From JACKNG01 sp040220855 (lineage in GTDB: Bacteria > Pseudomonadota > Gammaproteobacteria > Ga0077536): a stretch of 64,000 nt of DNA. Below, in pieces: positions 26,740-35,935 of this stretch. The notes below the pieces were generated by a model. It made no database searches. It was given only the letters and a program-made list of their open reading frames with translations, and was not told the DNA's origin. A program made the translations under genes and the position numbers. The stretch is taken from positions 1 to 64,000 of the forward strand of contig JAVJVZ010000050.1 of NCBI GenBank assembly GCA_040220855.1, written 5' to 3'. Position 1 is the first letter of the stretch. Each line of letters begins with the position of its first letter.

Positions 26740-29094
26740 TCAGGGCGCGGGCCCGGCTTCGCCGTGGGGCGCCTGCGCGGCCGACACCGGCGATAGCGGC
26801 AACGCCGCTGCCTGCGGGCTGCTCTCGGCCGCGTCGACCCGCGCGAGAAAGTCGAGCGCGCGTACGTGCGTCTCGCCGATATCCTCGTTGAGGATGCCGT
26901 GACGGGCCGATGGGATCCAGTGCAGTTCCTTCCAGCCTGCTGCAATCTTCTCATGCGCGATTGCGGCACTCTGCGGATCGACCACGTGATCGGCATCGGC
27001 CTGGATGAGACAGGTCGGGCATGCGAGTTCACCGAGGGTCCGCGTGAGCTGGCTGGCCAGGCGGGTGAGTTCGTACAGGCCGCGCAGCGGCATATGGCGA
27101 TAGTTGATATCGGGATGCTCGGAATCGTTGGCACGAAACGGCATCACCCCCTCGTAGGAGGACAGCCAGCGCACGATGCGATTGGCGCCGTGCATCAGCG
27201 GCACGAAGCGCATGTTGCGATTGCGGAACTTGAGCGGCGGGCACACCGCGATCACCCCGGCGACCCCTTGCGGACGCTCGATTGCCGACAACATGCTGAG
27301 TGCACCGCCGGTGGAAAAGCCGGCCAGCACCACGCGCTCACAATGACCGGCGACGATACGCCGTCCCCGCTCGAGCGACTCCAGCCACTCGCGCCAGGCA
27401 CGGTCGCGCAGGTCCCAGGGTGAGGTGCCGTGCCCTTTCAAGCGCACGCCGTAGGTGACGTAGCCGGCCGCGGCAAGGCGCTCGCCGAACTGGCGCACCT
27501 CGGCCGGTGAGGCGAGGAAGCCGTGGGTGAGCACGACGCCGATGGCCCGCGGCGTCGCGGGAACGAGAAGGAAGGGGCTCGGATCCGCGGTCGCGGTCTC
27601 ACGGGCGTTGATTTCCTGGTGTCGCGCCTTGGCGTACAGAACGCGATCCCAGGCGAGTTCCTTCAGTTCGTCGTCGTGCAGCTCGGCGGCGAGCTCGGCG
27701 CCGGTGACGCTGCGCGCGCGGGCGAGCGCGTGCTCGACCGCGGCCCGCACCGGCGCCAGCGGCGCCGCTTCGTTGGCATAGACTTCGATCGGGTTGGCCA
27801 GCCTCACGGCGTCGAAGGCATGCTCGGCGCGCAGCTTCTCCTTGAACGCGATCATCTCCTCGCCATGCTCGATGAGACCGGCAGCGGCGGCCGAATCGAG
27901 AAACTCGGTCAACGCCGACGGCTCGACGTCGAGCACCGGCTGGTAGCGGCGCGGGTCGCACAGGCCACGATGCAGGCGCACCTCTTCGTGTCCCTGCAGG
28001 TGCTTGATGGCGAGGTACAAGGCCTGGCGAAACTGGGGCGCGCCGATGTCGTCGCGCCCGCGCTCGACCTCGCCGAGGATGATCGACGAGGCGAGGTGCG
28101 ACAGGTTGACCACGGTCGCCTCGTAGATACGCCGCATGTAGGTATCGCGCACGCGGTTGATGATGCGGTTGGCGCCGTGCGTCGCGAGGCGCCGCAGCAG
28201 TTTCCGCTCGAGATACTCGATATCGAACACCGCGCCGAGGCTCGGCAGCTCGCGCGCGAGGTGACGCACGATGGGCTGCTCGAACCATTGGAAGATGTCG
28301 TCGACATGCAGGCTGCGGCCCAGATTGATGTCCATGTCGGTGGCCTTGAGCAGGATGTTGCCTTCGACCACCAGCTCGTCGACCGCACGCAGGGAGAGCT
28401 TGCCGGTGAGGAGCTCCGCGCCGCGTCGCAGGATGTTGTCGCTGATTCGCAACGGGTAGAACGTGATGCTCGACGGCACCAGATTGATCGGGCGCTGCGC
28501 GGCCTCGACCAGGGCCTGCGCACTGCCGAGCTGGCAGTCGTGGGCCCAGCGTTCGAGGGTTTCCACGTCACCGATGGCGTCGCGGTGACGCACCGCGTGC
28601 TGAAAGATGCGCAGACCCATGGCGAGCCGCGCCGCACCCGTATGATGCTTGCGCCGCGCGCCGGCGTGGCGGGAGTACACGCTGTAGCGTCCCTCCTCGT
28701 CCACCACCTGGCGATCCTTGACCATGCCGCCCTCGGGGAACACTACCACCTTGCGCCCGCGCAGCAGGTCGATCGCGAGCAGTTCCATCAGGTGCGGATG
28801 CTTGTTCGGCACCACCCCGAGATCGCGCAGCACGGCGGCAAAGCGATCGTTGCCGGCAAAGAACTCGGCGGCCGCGATGGAGCGGCAGAACGCACCGGTC
28901 TCCTGGTAGATGAGGTACTGCGGGATGAAGGTCTCCATCCGCGCGAAGTGATTGAACAGGAAGATGCTGCCGTGGTCGATCTGCTGGGCACGGTGATGCA
29001 TCTTGATGCGCACCCCGAGCACCTTGCGCACCTGGTCGAAGGCGCGCGCACACCAGTCGTAGGTCTGCGGGTTTAGGTCGAAGTACCCGTCCAT
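26740..29094 (-). CDS. Two-domain acyltransferase - alpha/beta hydrolase fusion protein
   Basis: 784 aa from ATG 29094 (MDGYFDLNPQTYDWC); a GTG at 29157 would add 21 unlike residues. The N-terminal half resembles glycerol-3-phosphate/PlsC-type acyltransferases: NHFARMET (48-55, an HX4D-like motif with Glu), then VPNKHPHL and VVVFPEGGM (about 116-124). A linker of about 250 residues follows. The last 260 residues are an alpha/beta hydrolase like monoacylglycerol lipases: GVVLTHGFLASPAEV (oxyanion), nucleophile elbow VVLAGFSTGGALSM, Asp in IQADADHVVDP, and catalytic His in PSARHGILNED. It probably remodels acyl lipids, but the substrates are unknown. No signal peptide or clear membrane helix. 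Convergent with the DUF3530 gene. Confidence 0.82.
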   Translation of the reverse strand: MDGYFDLNPQTYDWCARAFDQVRKVLGVRIKMHHRAQQIDHGSIFLFNHFARMETFIPQYLIYQETGAFCRSIAAAEFFAGNDRFAAVLRDLGVVPNKHPHLMELLAIDLLRGRKVVVFPEGGMVKDRQVVDEEGRYSVYSRHAGARRKHHTGAARLAMGLRIFQHAVRHRDAIGDVETLERWAHDCQLGSAQALVEAAQRPINLVPSSITFYPLRISDNILRRGAELLTGKLSLRAVDELVVEGNILLKATDMDINLGRSLHVDDIFQWFEQPIVRHLARELPSLGAVFDIEYLERKLLRRLATHGANRIINRVRDTYMRRIYEATVVNLSHLASSIILGEVERGRDDIGAPQFRQALYLAIKHLQGHEEVRLHRGLCDPRRYQPVLDVEPSALTEFLDSAAAAGLIEHGEEMIAFKEKLRAEHAFDAVRLANPIEVYANEAAPLAPVRAAVEHALARARSVTGAELAAELHDDELKELAWDRVLYAKARHQEINARETATADPSPFLLVPATPRAIGVVLTHGFLASPAEVRQFGERLAAAGYVTYGVRLKGHGTSPWDLRDRAWREWLESLERGRRIVAGHCERVVLAGFSTGGALSMLSAIERPQGVAGVIAVCPPLKFRNRNMRFVPLMHGANRIVRWLSSYEGVMPFRANDSEHPDINYRHMPLRGLYELTRLASQLTRTLGELACPTCLIQADADHVVDPQSAAIAHEKIAAGWKELHWIPSARHGILNEDIGETHVRALDFLARVDAAESSPQAAALPLSPVSAAQAPHGEAGPAP

Positions 29095-29185
29095 GCTCCG
29101 AATCGCGCCGAGCGGGGGTGCCAGTCTAGCAGGCGGGAGAACGGCGTCGCGAGACACGCGGTGCCGGCAACACCGCGCACGCGCC

Positions 29186-30292
29186 TCACGCGCCGACTGC
29201 GCGGGCGCGCTGTTCGGCGAGCGCCCATTCGACGTGCTCGCGCACCAGTGCCGACGGGTGCTCGCGACGCGCCGTCAACGCTGCCAGTACCGCCGGGCTG
29301 CCCGGCGCGTTACCGAGGGCGACCGCGAGATTGCGCAACCATTGTTCGAACGATACGCGGCGCAATGCCGAGCCCTCGGTGAGACGCTCGAATTCCGCCT
29401 CGTCGAGTGCAAAGAGGTCGACCAGGGTACGTGCATCGAGCCCGTGGCGGGGGGCGAAGTCGGGCAGGGTGGCGACCCGCGCGTAGCGGTTCCACGGGCA
29501 TACCAGCTGACAGTCGTCACAGCCGAATATACGGTTGCCGACGAGGCGGCGCAGCTCGAGCGGGATCGGTTCGCGCGACTCGATGGTGAGATAGGAAATG
29601 CAGCGACGGGCATCGAGCTCGTAGGGCGCGACGATGGCGGCGGTGGGACAGGCGTCGAGGCAGCGCGTGCAGCTCCCGCAGTGATCGCTCGCCTGCTCGG
29701 CCGGCGCGGTGGCCGGCAGGGCGAGATCGGTCAGGATCTCGCCGAGGAAGAACAGTGAGCCCCGCTCGCGGTCGATCAAGTTGGTGTGCTTGCCAATCCA
29801 GCCGAGACCCGCGTTGCGCGCGAGGGCGCGCTCGAGCAGGGGTGCGCTGTCGCAGAATGCGCGGTAGCCGAACGGGCCGATCACCCCCTCGAGGCGCCGC
29901 GCGAGCTGACGCAGGCGCCCGCGCAGGGTCTTGTGGTAGTCACGACCGAGGGCGTACCGCGAGATATAGGCACGCTCGCCATCGGCTAGCGCCGCAAGCG
30001 CCGCGGACGGCGCTTCGGGCATGTAGTCGACGCGCACGCTGATGACCGAGAGCGCACCGGGCACCAGGTAGCGCGGATCGGCACGCGCTTCGCGGTGGCG
30101 GGCGAGCCACGCCATCGTGCCGTGCCGGCCACGCGCGAGGAAGTCGTCGAGCCGCGCGGTATCGGCGGCGAGATCGAGGTGGGCGACAGCGAGATGCGAG
30201 AAGCCGAGCTCGGCAGCCCACGCGCGCAGGTCCTCCAGCACGCACGCGGCGTCGGGCATACCCGGCGCGTTGGCGGCGGCCCCGCGGCTCAT
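29186..30292 (-). CDS. queG: Epoxyqueuosine reductase QueG
   Basis: 368 aa. N-terminal cobalamin-binding part (RHGTMAWLARHREARADPRY, AYISRYALGRDYHK), then two [4Fe-4S] clusters (CGSCTRCLDACPTAAI and FGCDDCQLVCPWN), and a C-terminal HEAT-like tail. It makes queuosine from epoxyqueuosine in the tRNA wobble position. ATG 30292 overlaps the stop of the ParA-like gene (ATGA); the frame runs further upstream inside that gene. In many relatives queG is beside tsaE/nnr; here it ends a CHAD-ParA operon instead. Confidence 0.95.
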   Translation of the reverse strand: MSRGAAANAPGMPDAACVLEDLRAWAAELGFSHLAVAHLDLAADTARLDDFLARGRHGTMAWLARHREARADPRYLVPGALSVISVRVDYMPEAPSAALAALADGERAYISRYALGRDYHKTLRGRLRQLARRLEGVIGPFGYRAFCDSAPLLERALARNAGLGWIGKHTNLIDRERGSLFFLGEILTDLALPATAPAEQASDHCGSCTRCLDACPTAAIVAPYELDARRCISYLTIESREPIPLELRRLVGNRIFGCDDCQLVCPWNRYARVATLPDFAPRHGLDARTLVDLFALDEAEFERLTEGSALRRVSFEQWLRNLAVALGNAPGSPAVLAALTARREHPSALVREHVEWALAEQRARAVGA

Positions 30293-31056
30293 GCTGCCGG
30301 CTCCGCGAGCGTGAGTTCGAGCCGCTCGGCGAGCGCCTGCCACAGCGCGCGGAAAGCGCGGCCGCCGACCGAAGCATCCGCGTAGACATTGACCGGCGCG
30401 CGGTGCTCACCCATCTGCTCGACCTGGCTCGCGTAGGGCACGTAGCTGCGCAGCAGCTCCGGGTGCTCGCGAGCGAAGGCGACGATCAGTTCGCGGTGCA
30501 GCCGCTTACGGCGGTCGACCATGGAAAAGAACGGCAGCACGATGGCACCATCGCGCGCATGGTGTTCGCGGAAGCGCAACATCTGTTCGAATGCACGGAG
30601 TGACAGGTGGGTCGGGATGAGTGGCACGAGCAGCACGTCGGCCATGTTGAAGACGTTCTCCGAGACCACCGACATGCTCGGCGCGCAGTCGAGGAAGACC
30701 AGGTCGTAGGCCCCCGCAACCTCGGCGAGTAGCTTGCCGAGACGGCGCGTGGATTTCTTGAAGTCGGCCAGCTCGAGATCGAGATTGCGGTAGGAGACGT
30801 CGGCCGGCACCAGGTCGAGATGTGCGTGGTCGGTCTCGCGCACGGCACGCGCAAGGTTGCTGCGCTTCTCGAGCAGGGCCGCAGCACCGCCGCTCAGGCG
30901 TGGCTTGACGCGCAGGTAGAAGCTCGCCGCGCCCTGCGCATCGAGATCCCAAAGCAGCGTACGGTAACCGCTCGTGGCGGCGAGGTAGGCGAGGTTGACG
31001 GCTGCCGCGGTCTTACCCACGCCGCCCTTGAGGTTATAGGTGGCGATGACCTTCAT
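30289..31056 (-). CDS. Orphan ParA/MinD-like ATPase
   Basis: 255 aa from ATG 31056. Deviant Walker A KGGVGKTAAAVNLA at residues 10-23 with both lysines, switch I DLDAQGAASFYL, Walker B YDLVFLDCAPSMSVV, and a later VPLIPTHLSLRAFEQML helix. No N-terminal HTH domain and no parB gene nearby, so it is unlikely to be a standard chromosome partition protein. ParA/MinD ATPases without ParB position cargo such as carboxysomes, chemoreceptor arrays and plasmids. Its start and stop codons overlap the upstream CHAD gene (ATGA) and downstream queG (ATGA), so the three are translated as a unit. Cargo unknown; the CHAD protein is an obvious candidate partner. Confidence 0.9.
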   Translation of the reverse strand: MKVIATYNLKGGVGKTAAAVNLAYLAATSGYRTLLWDLDAQGAASFYLRVKPRLSGGAAALLEKRSNLARAVRETDHAHLDLVPADVSYRNLDLELADFKKSTRRLGKLLAEVAGAYDLVFLDCAPSMSVVSENVFNMADVLLVPLIPTHLSLRAFEQMLRFREHHARDGAIVLPFFSMVDRRKRLHRELIVAFAREHPELLRSYVPYASQVEQMGEHRAPVNVYADASVGGRAFRALWQALAERLELTLAEPAA

Positions 31057-32561
31057 CACCGTTCCTTGTCGCACAGGCGTCGCAGCCTGTCGAGCCCGTC
31101 GGCATCGCACAGCGCATCGAGCGCACGGGTCAGCGGGCGCTGCGCGCGCGCTGCGAGATCGACCGTCGGCGGCATGTCCTGCCCGACGAGCGCGGCATCG
31201 AACAGGGCGCGCTCGGCGGCGTCGGTCGCGGCGTCGCGCCAGGCACGCGCCAGGCTCGCATGGGCCCAGCGATCGCAGACCTCGCCGGCCAGTGCCTGCA
31301 CCGCCTTGAGCGACTCGATGAGCGGGCGCACGCGTTTGCGTGGGTAGAGCGAGGCGAAGGCATCGAGCAGGTAGCGCAGCTTCTTCACATCCTTGCGAAT
31401 CTCGTGCAACACCTCCCACGGCAACGCATCGCCGTGGCCACGACGGCGCCGGCACAGGCGACGATGACGCCGGCGCAGCGCGGTATCGACGAGCGCGCGC
31501 AGCGGGGCAGCCGGCGCGGGTGCCGTGACGAGGCGTTCCAACCAGGCCTGCCACTCGGCCTGAAAGCGTGCATAGCGCCGCCCGCCGAGCAATCGCGCGA
31601 GGCGCGCATGCTCGCGCCGCCGACGAGCCAGCAACAGCGCCTGCAACGCCGGTGAGGCGCTCGTGGCGCCATCGTCGAGGGCGGCCAGCCACACGTCGAG
31701 GTCGCGCAACAGGCTGGTCTCGCGACTCAACCAGGCGCAACCCTCGCGGAGCGCCGTGGCGTCGGGGAGGACGTCGCCGAAGGATTGCAGCAGAGCGCGC
31801 GCGCGGCGCAGCGCGACACGGAAATCGTGCAGAAACTCGCTATCGAGATCATCGCGAATGCCGCGTTCGTTGGCTTGCATGACGGCACGAAAATAACCTA
31901 GACGCGCGCCGACGGCGGCAAATGCGGGCGTCTCGCGGGTGATCCTCGGTGGTCCCGGTGGGCGATCCCAGCAGCCGTGCAGGCGCGCATCGAGCAGCGC
32001 CGCCGCGCTGCCCGGTGCCGGCGCGAGGCCGGTGCCGTCGCGGGCGCTGGCGAGCAGGTGGCCGAACTCGCGCCGATAACCGCGCAAGGGCATCGCGGTG
32101 ACCGTGACCACCGCGGCGTCGGCGTAGAGGTGTCGCTCGAGGACGAGTTCACCGATCACCTTCGCATCCTCGTTCAAACAGCGGCGTCGACTGCGTTCGA
32201 CAGCCCAGCTGCGCACTGCGAGCAAGACCCGCGGAGCGAGCAACGCGCCCAGTCGTGCCGCGAGCGGCGCGTCCAGCCCGGCCGTGGGCAGCACGTCCAC
32301 CTTGCCACCCGGCGCCGCGGCCGCGAGTGGTCCCACGCGCAGGCGGCCGTCGCGGTCGACGAGCCGCAGCTCGCTGGTGCCGTCGCCGACATCGCGACAC
32401 AGGTACAGGCCGGCGTCGCGCAGGCGGCGGTCGGCGCTGTCGTAGAGGCGGCGCACCAGCCGATCATGCCGCCAGGGCTCCGTCCCCACGTCTGCGAAGA
32501 GCCGTTCGAGCGCGGCGAGGGGTGGTGCACCATCGCACACGAGGAGAAAAGGTCTCGGCAT
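31056..32561 (-). CDS. CHAD domain protein with N-terminal CYTH-like domain
   Basis: 501 aa. The C-terminal part (about 215-500) is a CHAD domain: two helical repeats each with the His/Arg signature, HDFRVALRRARALLQSF and HEIRKDVKKLRYLLDAF, and many Arg clusters. CHAD domains bind polyphosphate. The N-terminal 190 residues look like a degenerate CYTH domain (RRLYDSADRRLRDAGLYLCR, ELRLVDRDGRLRVGPLA); the ExExK catalytic signature is not visible, so triphosphatase activity is doubtful. Probably a cytoplasmic polyphosphate- or nucleotide-binding protein. First gene of a coupled operon with the ParA-like ATPase and queG; divergent from the permease gene. Confidence 0.88.
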   Translation of the reverse strand: MPRPFLLVCDGAPPLAALERLFADVGTEPWRHDRLVRRLYDSADRRLRDAGLYLCRDVGDGTSELRLVDRDGRLRVGPLAAAAPGGKVDVLPTAGLDAPLAARLGALLAPRVLLAVRSWAVERSRRRCLNEDAKVIGELVLERHLYADAAVVTVTAMPLRGYRREFGHLLASARDGTGLAPAPGSAAALLDARLHGCWDRPPGPPRITRETPAFAAVGARLGYFRAVMQANERGIRDDLDSEFLHDFRVALRRARALLQSFGDVLPDATALREGCAWLSRETSLLRDLDVWLAALDDGATSASPALQALLLARRRREHARLARLLGGRRYARFQAEWQAWLERLVTAPAPAAPLRALVDTALRRRHRRLCRRRRGHGDALPWEVLHEIRKDVKKLRYLLDAFASLYPRKRVRPLIESLKAVQALAGEVCDRWAHASLARAWRDAATDAAERALFDAALVGQDMPPTVDLAARAQRPLTRALDALCDADGLDRLRRLCDKER

Positions 32562-32727
32562 GGTCGTCCCGTCTCGTGACGCTGGGCGGTCACCGGCGGC
32601 GCAGCGAAGAATAGCAAGAACGGGCGCGCCTTGTGTTACCTTGGCGGCGCCTGCTGCCTGTGGCCGAAGCGCTCGGCCATCACTGCTTCGACGAGGGTCA
32701 AGACGCCGCTCAGCGGTGCATCACACC

Positions 32728-33801
32728 ATGCTCGAATACGTCAGAGAGTGGTACGAGAAGCACTTCTCGCACCCGCAGGCCGTGCTGCTGGTGGTGTTCC
32801 TCATCAGCGGCTTCGTGATCATGTTCTTCCTCGGCAAGATGCTCGCGCCGCTGCTCGCGTCGGTGGTCATCGCCTACCTGCTGGAAGCCTCGGTACAGCT
32901 GCTCGAGCGCAAGGGCATGGGCCGCATTCTCGCCGTCAGCGTGGTGTTCGTGGTCTTCCTCGCCGTACTCGCCTTTCTCGTCATCGGTCTCGCGCCGCTC
33001 GTCTCGCGACAGCTCACCAATTTCGTGCAGGACCTGCCGCGCATGGTCTCGAACGGCCGCGAAGTACTGCTGCGCCTGCCCGAGACCTACCCGAAATTCG
33101 TCACCGCGACGCAGATCGACAGCATCATCAACACCGTGCGCGGTGAGATCAGCGCACTCGGGCAGAACGTGCTCACGCTCTCACTGGCCTCGATCCCGGC
33201 CATCGTCACGCTGCTCGTCTACCTCATCCTCGGCCCGGTGCTGGTGTTCTTCTTCCTCAAGGACAAGAGCGCGCTGATCGCCTGGCTGACCGCCTACCTG
33301 CCGACCGACCGCGCGGTGCTCACCGCGGTGTGGCGCGACGTCGACATCCAGATCGGCAACTACGTGCGCGGCAAGTTCTACGAGATCTTCATCGTCGGCG
33401 GCGTCACCTATTTCACGCTCGCCATGTTCGGCCTGTCCTATGCACCGCTGCTCGCGGTCCTGGTCGGGCTGTCGGTCATCGTGCCCTACATCGGCGCTGC
33501 GGTGGTCACGCTGCCGGTCGCGCTCGCCGCCTGGGTCCAGTTCGGCTGGGGCGACACCTTCATCTGGGTCATGGTCGCCTACGCCATCATCCAGGCGCTC
33601 GACGGCAATCTGCTGGTGCCGCTGCTGTTCTCCGACGTGGTCAACCTGCACCCGGTAGCCATCATCACCGCGGTACTGGTGTTCGGTGGACTGTGGGGGT
33701 TCTGGGGCGTGTTCTTCGCGATCCCGCTCGCCACCCTGGTCAAATCGCTGCTCAAGGCCTGGCCGAGCCGCGACGCCCAGCGCCACGCCTGGGCGCCGTG
33801 A
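32728..33801 (+). CDS. AI-2E family (PerM-type) inner-membrane permease
   Basis: 357 aa from ATG 32728 (MLEYVREWYEKHFSHPQAV); the frame is open 56 codons upstream, but that part is not membrane-like. About eight hydrophobic segments (VLLVVFLISGFVIMFFLG; VTLLVYLILGPVLVFFFL; GLSVIVPYIGAAVVTL; GFWGVFFAIPLATLV). Conserved family blocks LIPYxGA-like (IVPYIGA) and NLLVPLLFSDVVNLHP. Members include TqsA (AI-2 export) and Na+/H+ antiporter relatives; PerM-like proteins are mostly uncharacterised. A substrate cannot be assigned. It ends 16 bases from the convergent phoH-type gene. Confidence 0.9.
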   Translation: MLEYVREWYEKHFSHPQAVLLVVFLISGFVIMFFLGKMLAPLLASVVIAYLLEASVQLLERKGMGRILAVSVVFVVFLAVLAFLVIGLAPLVSRQLTNFVQDLPRMVSNGREVLLRLPETYPKFVTATQIDSIINTVRGEISALGQNVLTLSLASIPAIVTLLVYLILGPVLVFFFLKDKSALIAWLTAYLPTDRAVLTAVWRDVDIQIGNYVRGKFYEIFIVGGVTYFTLAMFGLSYAPLLAVLVGLSVIVPYIGAAVVTLPVALAAWVQFGWGDTFIWVMVAYAIIQALDGNLLVPLLFSDVVNLHPVAIITAVLVFGGLWGFWGVFFAIPLATLVKSLLKAWPSRDAQRHAWAP

Positions 33802-33817
33802 GCGCCGCTGCGCGCGG

Positions 33818-35209
33818 TCACAGGTTCTGCGTGGCGAAATCCGCCAGGCGCGAACGCTCGCCGCGACGCAAGGTGATGTGCCCGGCATGCGGCCAGGGAC
33901 GGAAACGGTCGACGACATAGGTCAGCCCGGAGGTCGTCTCGCTCAGGTAGGGCGTATCGATCTGGGCAATGTTGCCGAGGCAGATGAACTTGGAGCCGGG
34001 ACCGGCGCGCGTGATCAAGGTCTTCATCTGCTTGGCGGTGAGATTCTGCGCCTCGTCGATGATCACGAAGCGGTTGAGGAAAGTGCGTCCGCGCATGAAG
34101 TTGAGCGAACGGATCTTGATGCGGTGACGGATGAGATCGGCACTCGCCGCGCGCCCCCATTCGCCGCCCTCCTCGGACTCGGACAGCACCTCGAGATTGT
34201 CCATCAGCGCGCCCATCCACGGCGTCATCTTCTCTTCTTCGGTGCCGGGCAGGAAGCCGATGTCCTCGCCGACCGGGATGGTCACACGGGTGACGATGAT
34301 CTCCCGGTACTGGCGGGTGTCGAGGCACTGGGCGAGACCGGCAGCGAGCGCAAGCAGCGTCTTGCCGGTCCCGGCGACACCGAGCAGGCTGACGAACTCG
34401 ACGTCGGGGTCCATCAGCAGGTTGAAGGCAAAGCTCTGTTCTCGGTTGCGCGCATTGACGCCCCACACGGTATTACGTGCGACGCGATAGTCGCGGGCCT
34501 GGCGCAGAACGATGCGCCCACGCTCCTCGCGTACGACCACGAGTTCGAGCGCGTCCTCGCCCTCGACATAGACGAACTCGTTCGGCGCCACCGGTGCGAG
34601 CGCATCGGCCGGCAGCGCGTACCAGGTCGCACCGTCTTCCTTCCAGCACTCGACCTGGTCGGCACGGCCGTTCCAGAAGTCGGCCGGGATGGCAGTGGCA
34701 CCGACGTACAGGAGGTCGATGTCGTCGAGGACCTTGTCGTTGTAGTAGTCCTCGGCCTCGATGCCGAGCACGCGCGCCTTGATGCGCAGGTTGATGTCCT
34801 TGGACACCAGCACCACGACGCCGCTCGATTCGGCGCGCAGCGCCAGCACGGTTTCCAGAATGTGGTTGTCCGGCGTCACGCCGCCATCGAGCGGCGCACC
34901 TTCGTAGCGCATCGGTCGCGTCTGCAGGAACAGCCGGCCGGTCGGGTTGTCGCCGTTTCCCTCGCGCGCGTCGAGCGTCAGCCCGGCAGCGATACGCGGC
35001 AGGTCGGCGCTGCCGATGATGTCATCGAGAAAGCGACTCGCCTGGCGCGCGTTGCGGGCGACTTCCGAGGCGCCCTTCTTGCTGTGATCGAGTTCCTCCA
35101 GCACGGTCATGGGGATGAACAGATCGTGCTCGGCGAAGCGGAACAACGCCGACGGGTCGTGGATCAGAACGTTGGTGTCGAGAACGTAGGTGCGGGGCGA
35201 GGTCGCCAT
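33818..35209 (-). CDS. PIN domain - PhoH ATPase fusion (PhoH2/YlaK type)
   Basis: 463 aa. An N-terminal PIN ribonuclease domain (1 to about 160; YVLDTNVLIHDP, MTVLEELDHSKKG, VVLVSKDINLRIKARVLGIE with the expected acidic residues) precedes a PhoH ATPase domain with Walker A LLGVAGTGKTLLALAAG and Walker B NRFVIIDEAQNLT. PhoH2 proteins couple RNA helicase and RNase activities, and some act as toxins, but no antitoxin-like PhoAT gene overlaps it here. Downstream of the GcvR-like gene by 18 bases, so probably co-transcribed. Confidence 0.93.
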   Translation of the reverse strand: MATSPRTYVLDTNVLIHDPSALFRFAEHDLFIPMTVLEELDHSKKGASEVARNARQASRFLDDIIGSADLPRIAAGLTLDAREGNGDNPTGRLFLQTRPMRYEGAPLDGGVTPDNHILETVLALRAESSGVVVLVSKDINLRIKARVLGIEAEDYYNDKVLDDIDLLYVGATAIPADFWNGRADQVECWKEDGATWYALPADALAPVAPNEFVYVEGEDALELVVVREERGRIVLRQARDYRVARNTVWGVNARNREQSFAFNLLMDPDVEFVSLLGVAGTGKTLLALAAGLAQCLDTRQYREIIVTRVTIPVGEDIGFLPGTEEEKMTPWMGALMDNLEVLSESEEGGEWGRAASADLIRHRIKIRSLNFMRGRTFLNRFVIIDEAQNLTAKQMKTLITRAGPGSKFICLGNIAQIDTPYLSETTSGLTYVVDRFRPWPHAGHITLRRGERSRLADFATQNL

Positions 35210-35227
35210 GGCGGACGCTGGGGCGCG

Positions 35228-35797
35228 CTACTTCACCGGCTCCATGATCGCGTCGAGATTGAGCTGATCGCAGAAATCCATGAACTCGCTGCGCATCGCC
35301 GCAATCGAGATGTCGGTGGGGATGCTGATCGTCATGTGCAACGAGAACATCGGCGTGCCGGTATGTGCAGCCGCATAATTGCTGGTGTACATGTCCTCGA
35401 TATTGATGTCGTGGTGCGCGAAGAATTGTGCAATCTGATGCACGATGCCGACCTGGTCGACGGCAATGACTTCCACCGCATATGGCATGAGGTCATGCGC
35501 CTGCTGGCGTGTGCGGGCACGCTGCATGACGATGGTGACGTCGAGTTCCTGTTCGAGCCGTGGCAACAGCGTCTCGATCTTGGCGATGGCGTCCCAGGTA
35601 CCGGACAGCAGCACCATCATCGTGAAGCGATCGCCCATCACCGCCATGCGGCTCTCGGCAATCGAGCAGCCACACTCGCGGAACGCCTTCACCACCGGCT
35701 CGATGAGACCGGGACGGTTCTCGCCCATGGCCGAGATGGCAAGAAGGTTCTGCATGCCGGCGCGAGCTGTTGGAGAGGGGGCGTTGGGTGAGGACAT
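35228..35797 (-). CDS. GcvR-like protein with two ACT domains
   Basis: 189 aa from ATG 35797, or 175 aa from ATG 35755 (MQNLLAISAMGENRPGL), where similarity begins; neither start has a clear ribosome site. ACT domain 1 (NLLAISAMGENRPGLIEPVV, IAESRMAVMGDRFTMMVL) and ACT domain 2 (VEVIAVDQVGIVHQIAQFF, DINIEDMYTSNY) match the glycine cleavage regulator GcvR family. GcvR inhibits the activator GcvA when glycine is low; here the partner is unknown. It is divergent from dapA, as in pseudomonads. Confidence 0.88.
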   Translation of the reverse strand: MSSPNAPSPTARAGMQNLLAISAMGENRPGLIEPVVKAFRECGCSIAESRMAVMGDRFTMMVLLSGTWDAIAKIETLLPRLEQELDVTIVMQRARTRQQAHDLMPYAVEVIAVDQVGIVHQIAQFFAHHDINIEDMYTSNYAAAHTGTPMFSLHMTISIPTDISIAAMRSEFMDFCDQLNLDAIMEPVK

Positions 35798-35935
35798 GGG
35801 CGGCTGTGGCGGAGTATAACGCGTGTCGACAGCGGTTTGCGCGGCGACATCGAGGCCACTCGCGCGGCGCTTGTCGCTCCTTGTTATGACCACATTCAGC
35901 GGCTACCATGGCCGGTTGTTTTACAGGGTTTTTGT

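Noticed and set aside
29095..29157. GTG start at 29157 for the acyltransferase-hydrolase
   Set aside because: The added 21 residues show no similarity to acyltransferases and no ribosome site; ATG 29094 begins the conserved part.
33818..35209. PIN-PhoH as a PhoAT-type toxin-antitoxin locus
   Set aside because: No small antitoxin gene overlaps or precedes it; the neighbour is a GcvR-like two-ACT protein, so a housekeeping PhoH2 is more likely.
33818..35791. Long plus-strand frame across the PIN-PhoH and GcvR-like genes
   Set aside because: Both genes on the minus strand have clear motifs; the plus frame is compositional noise.
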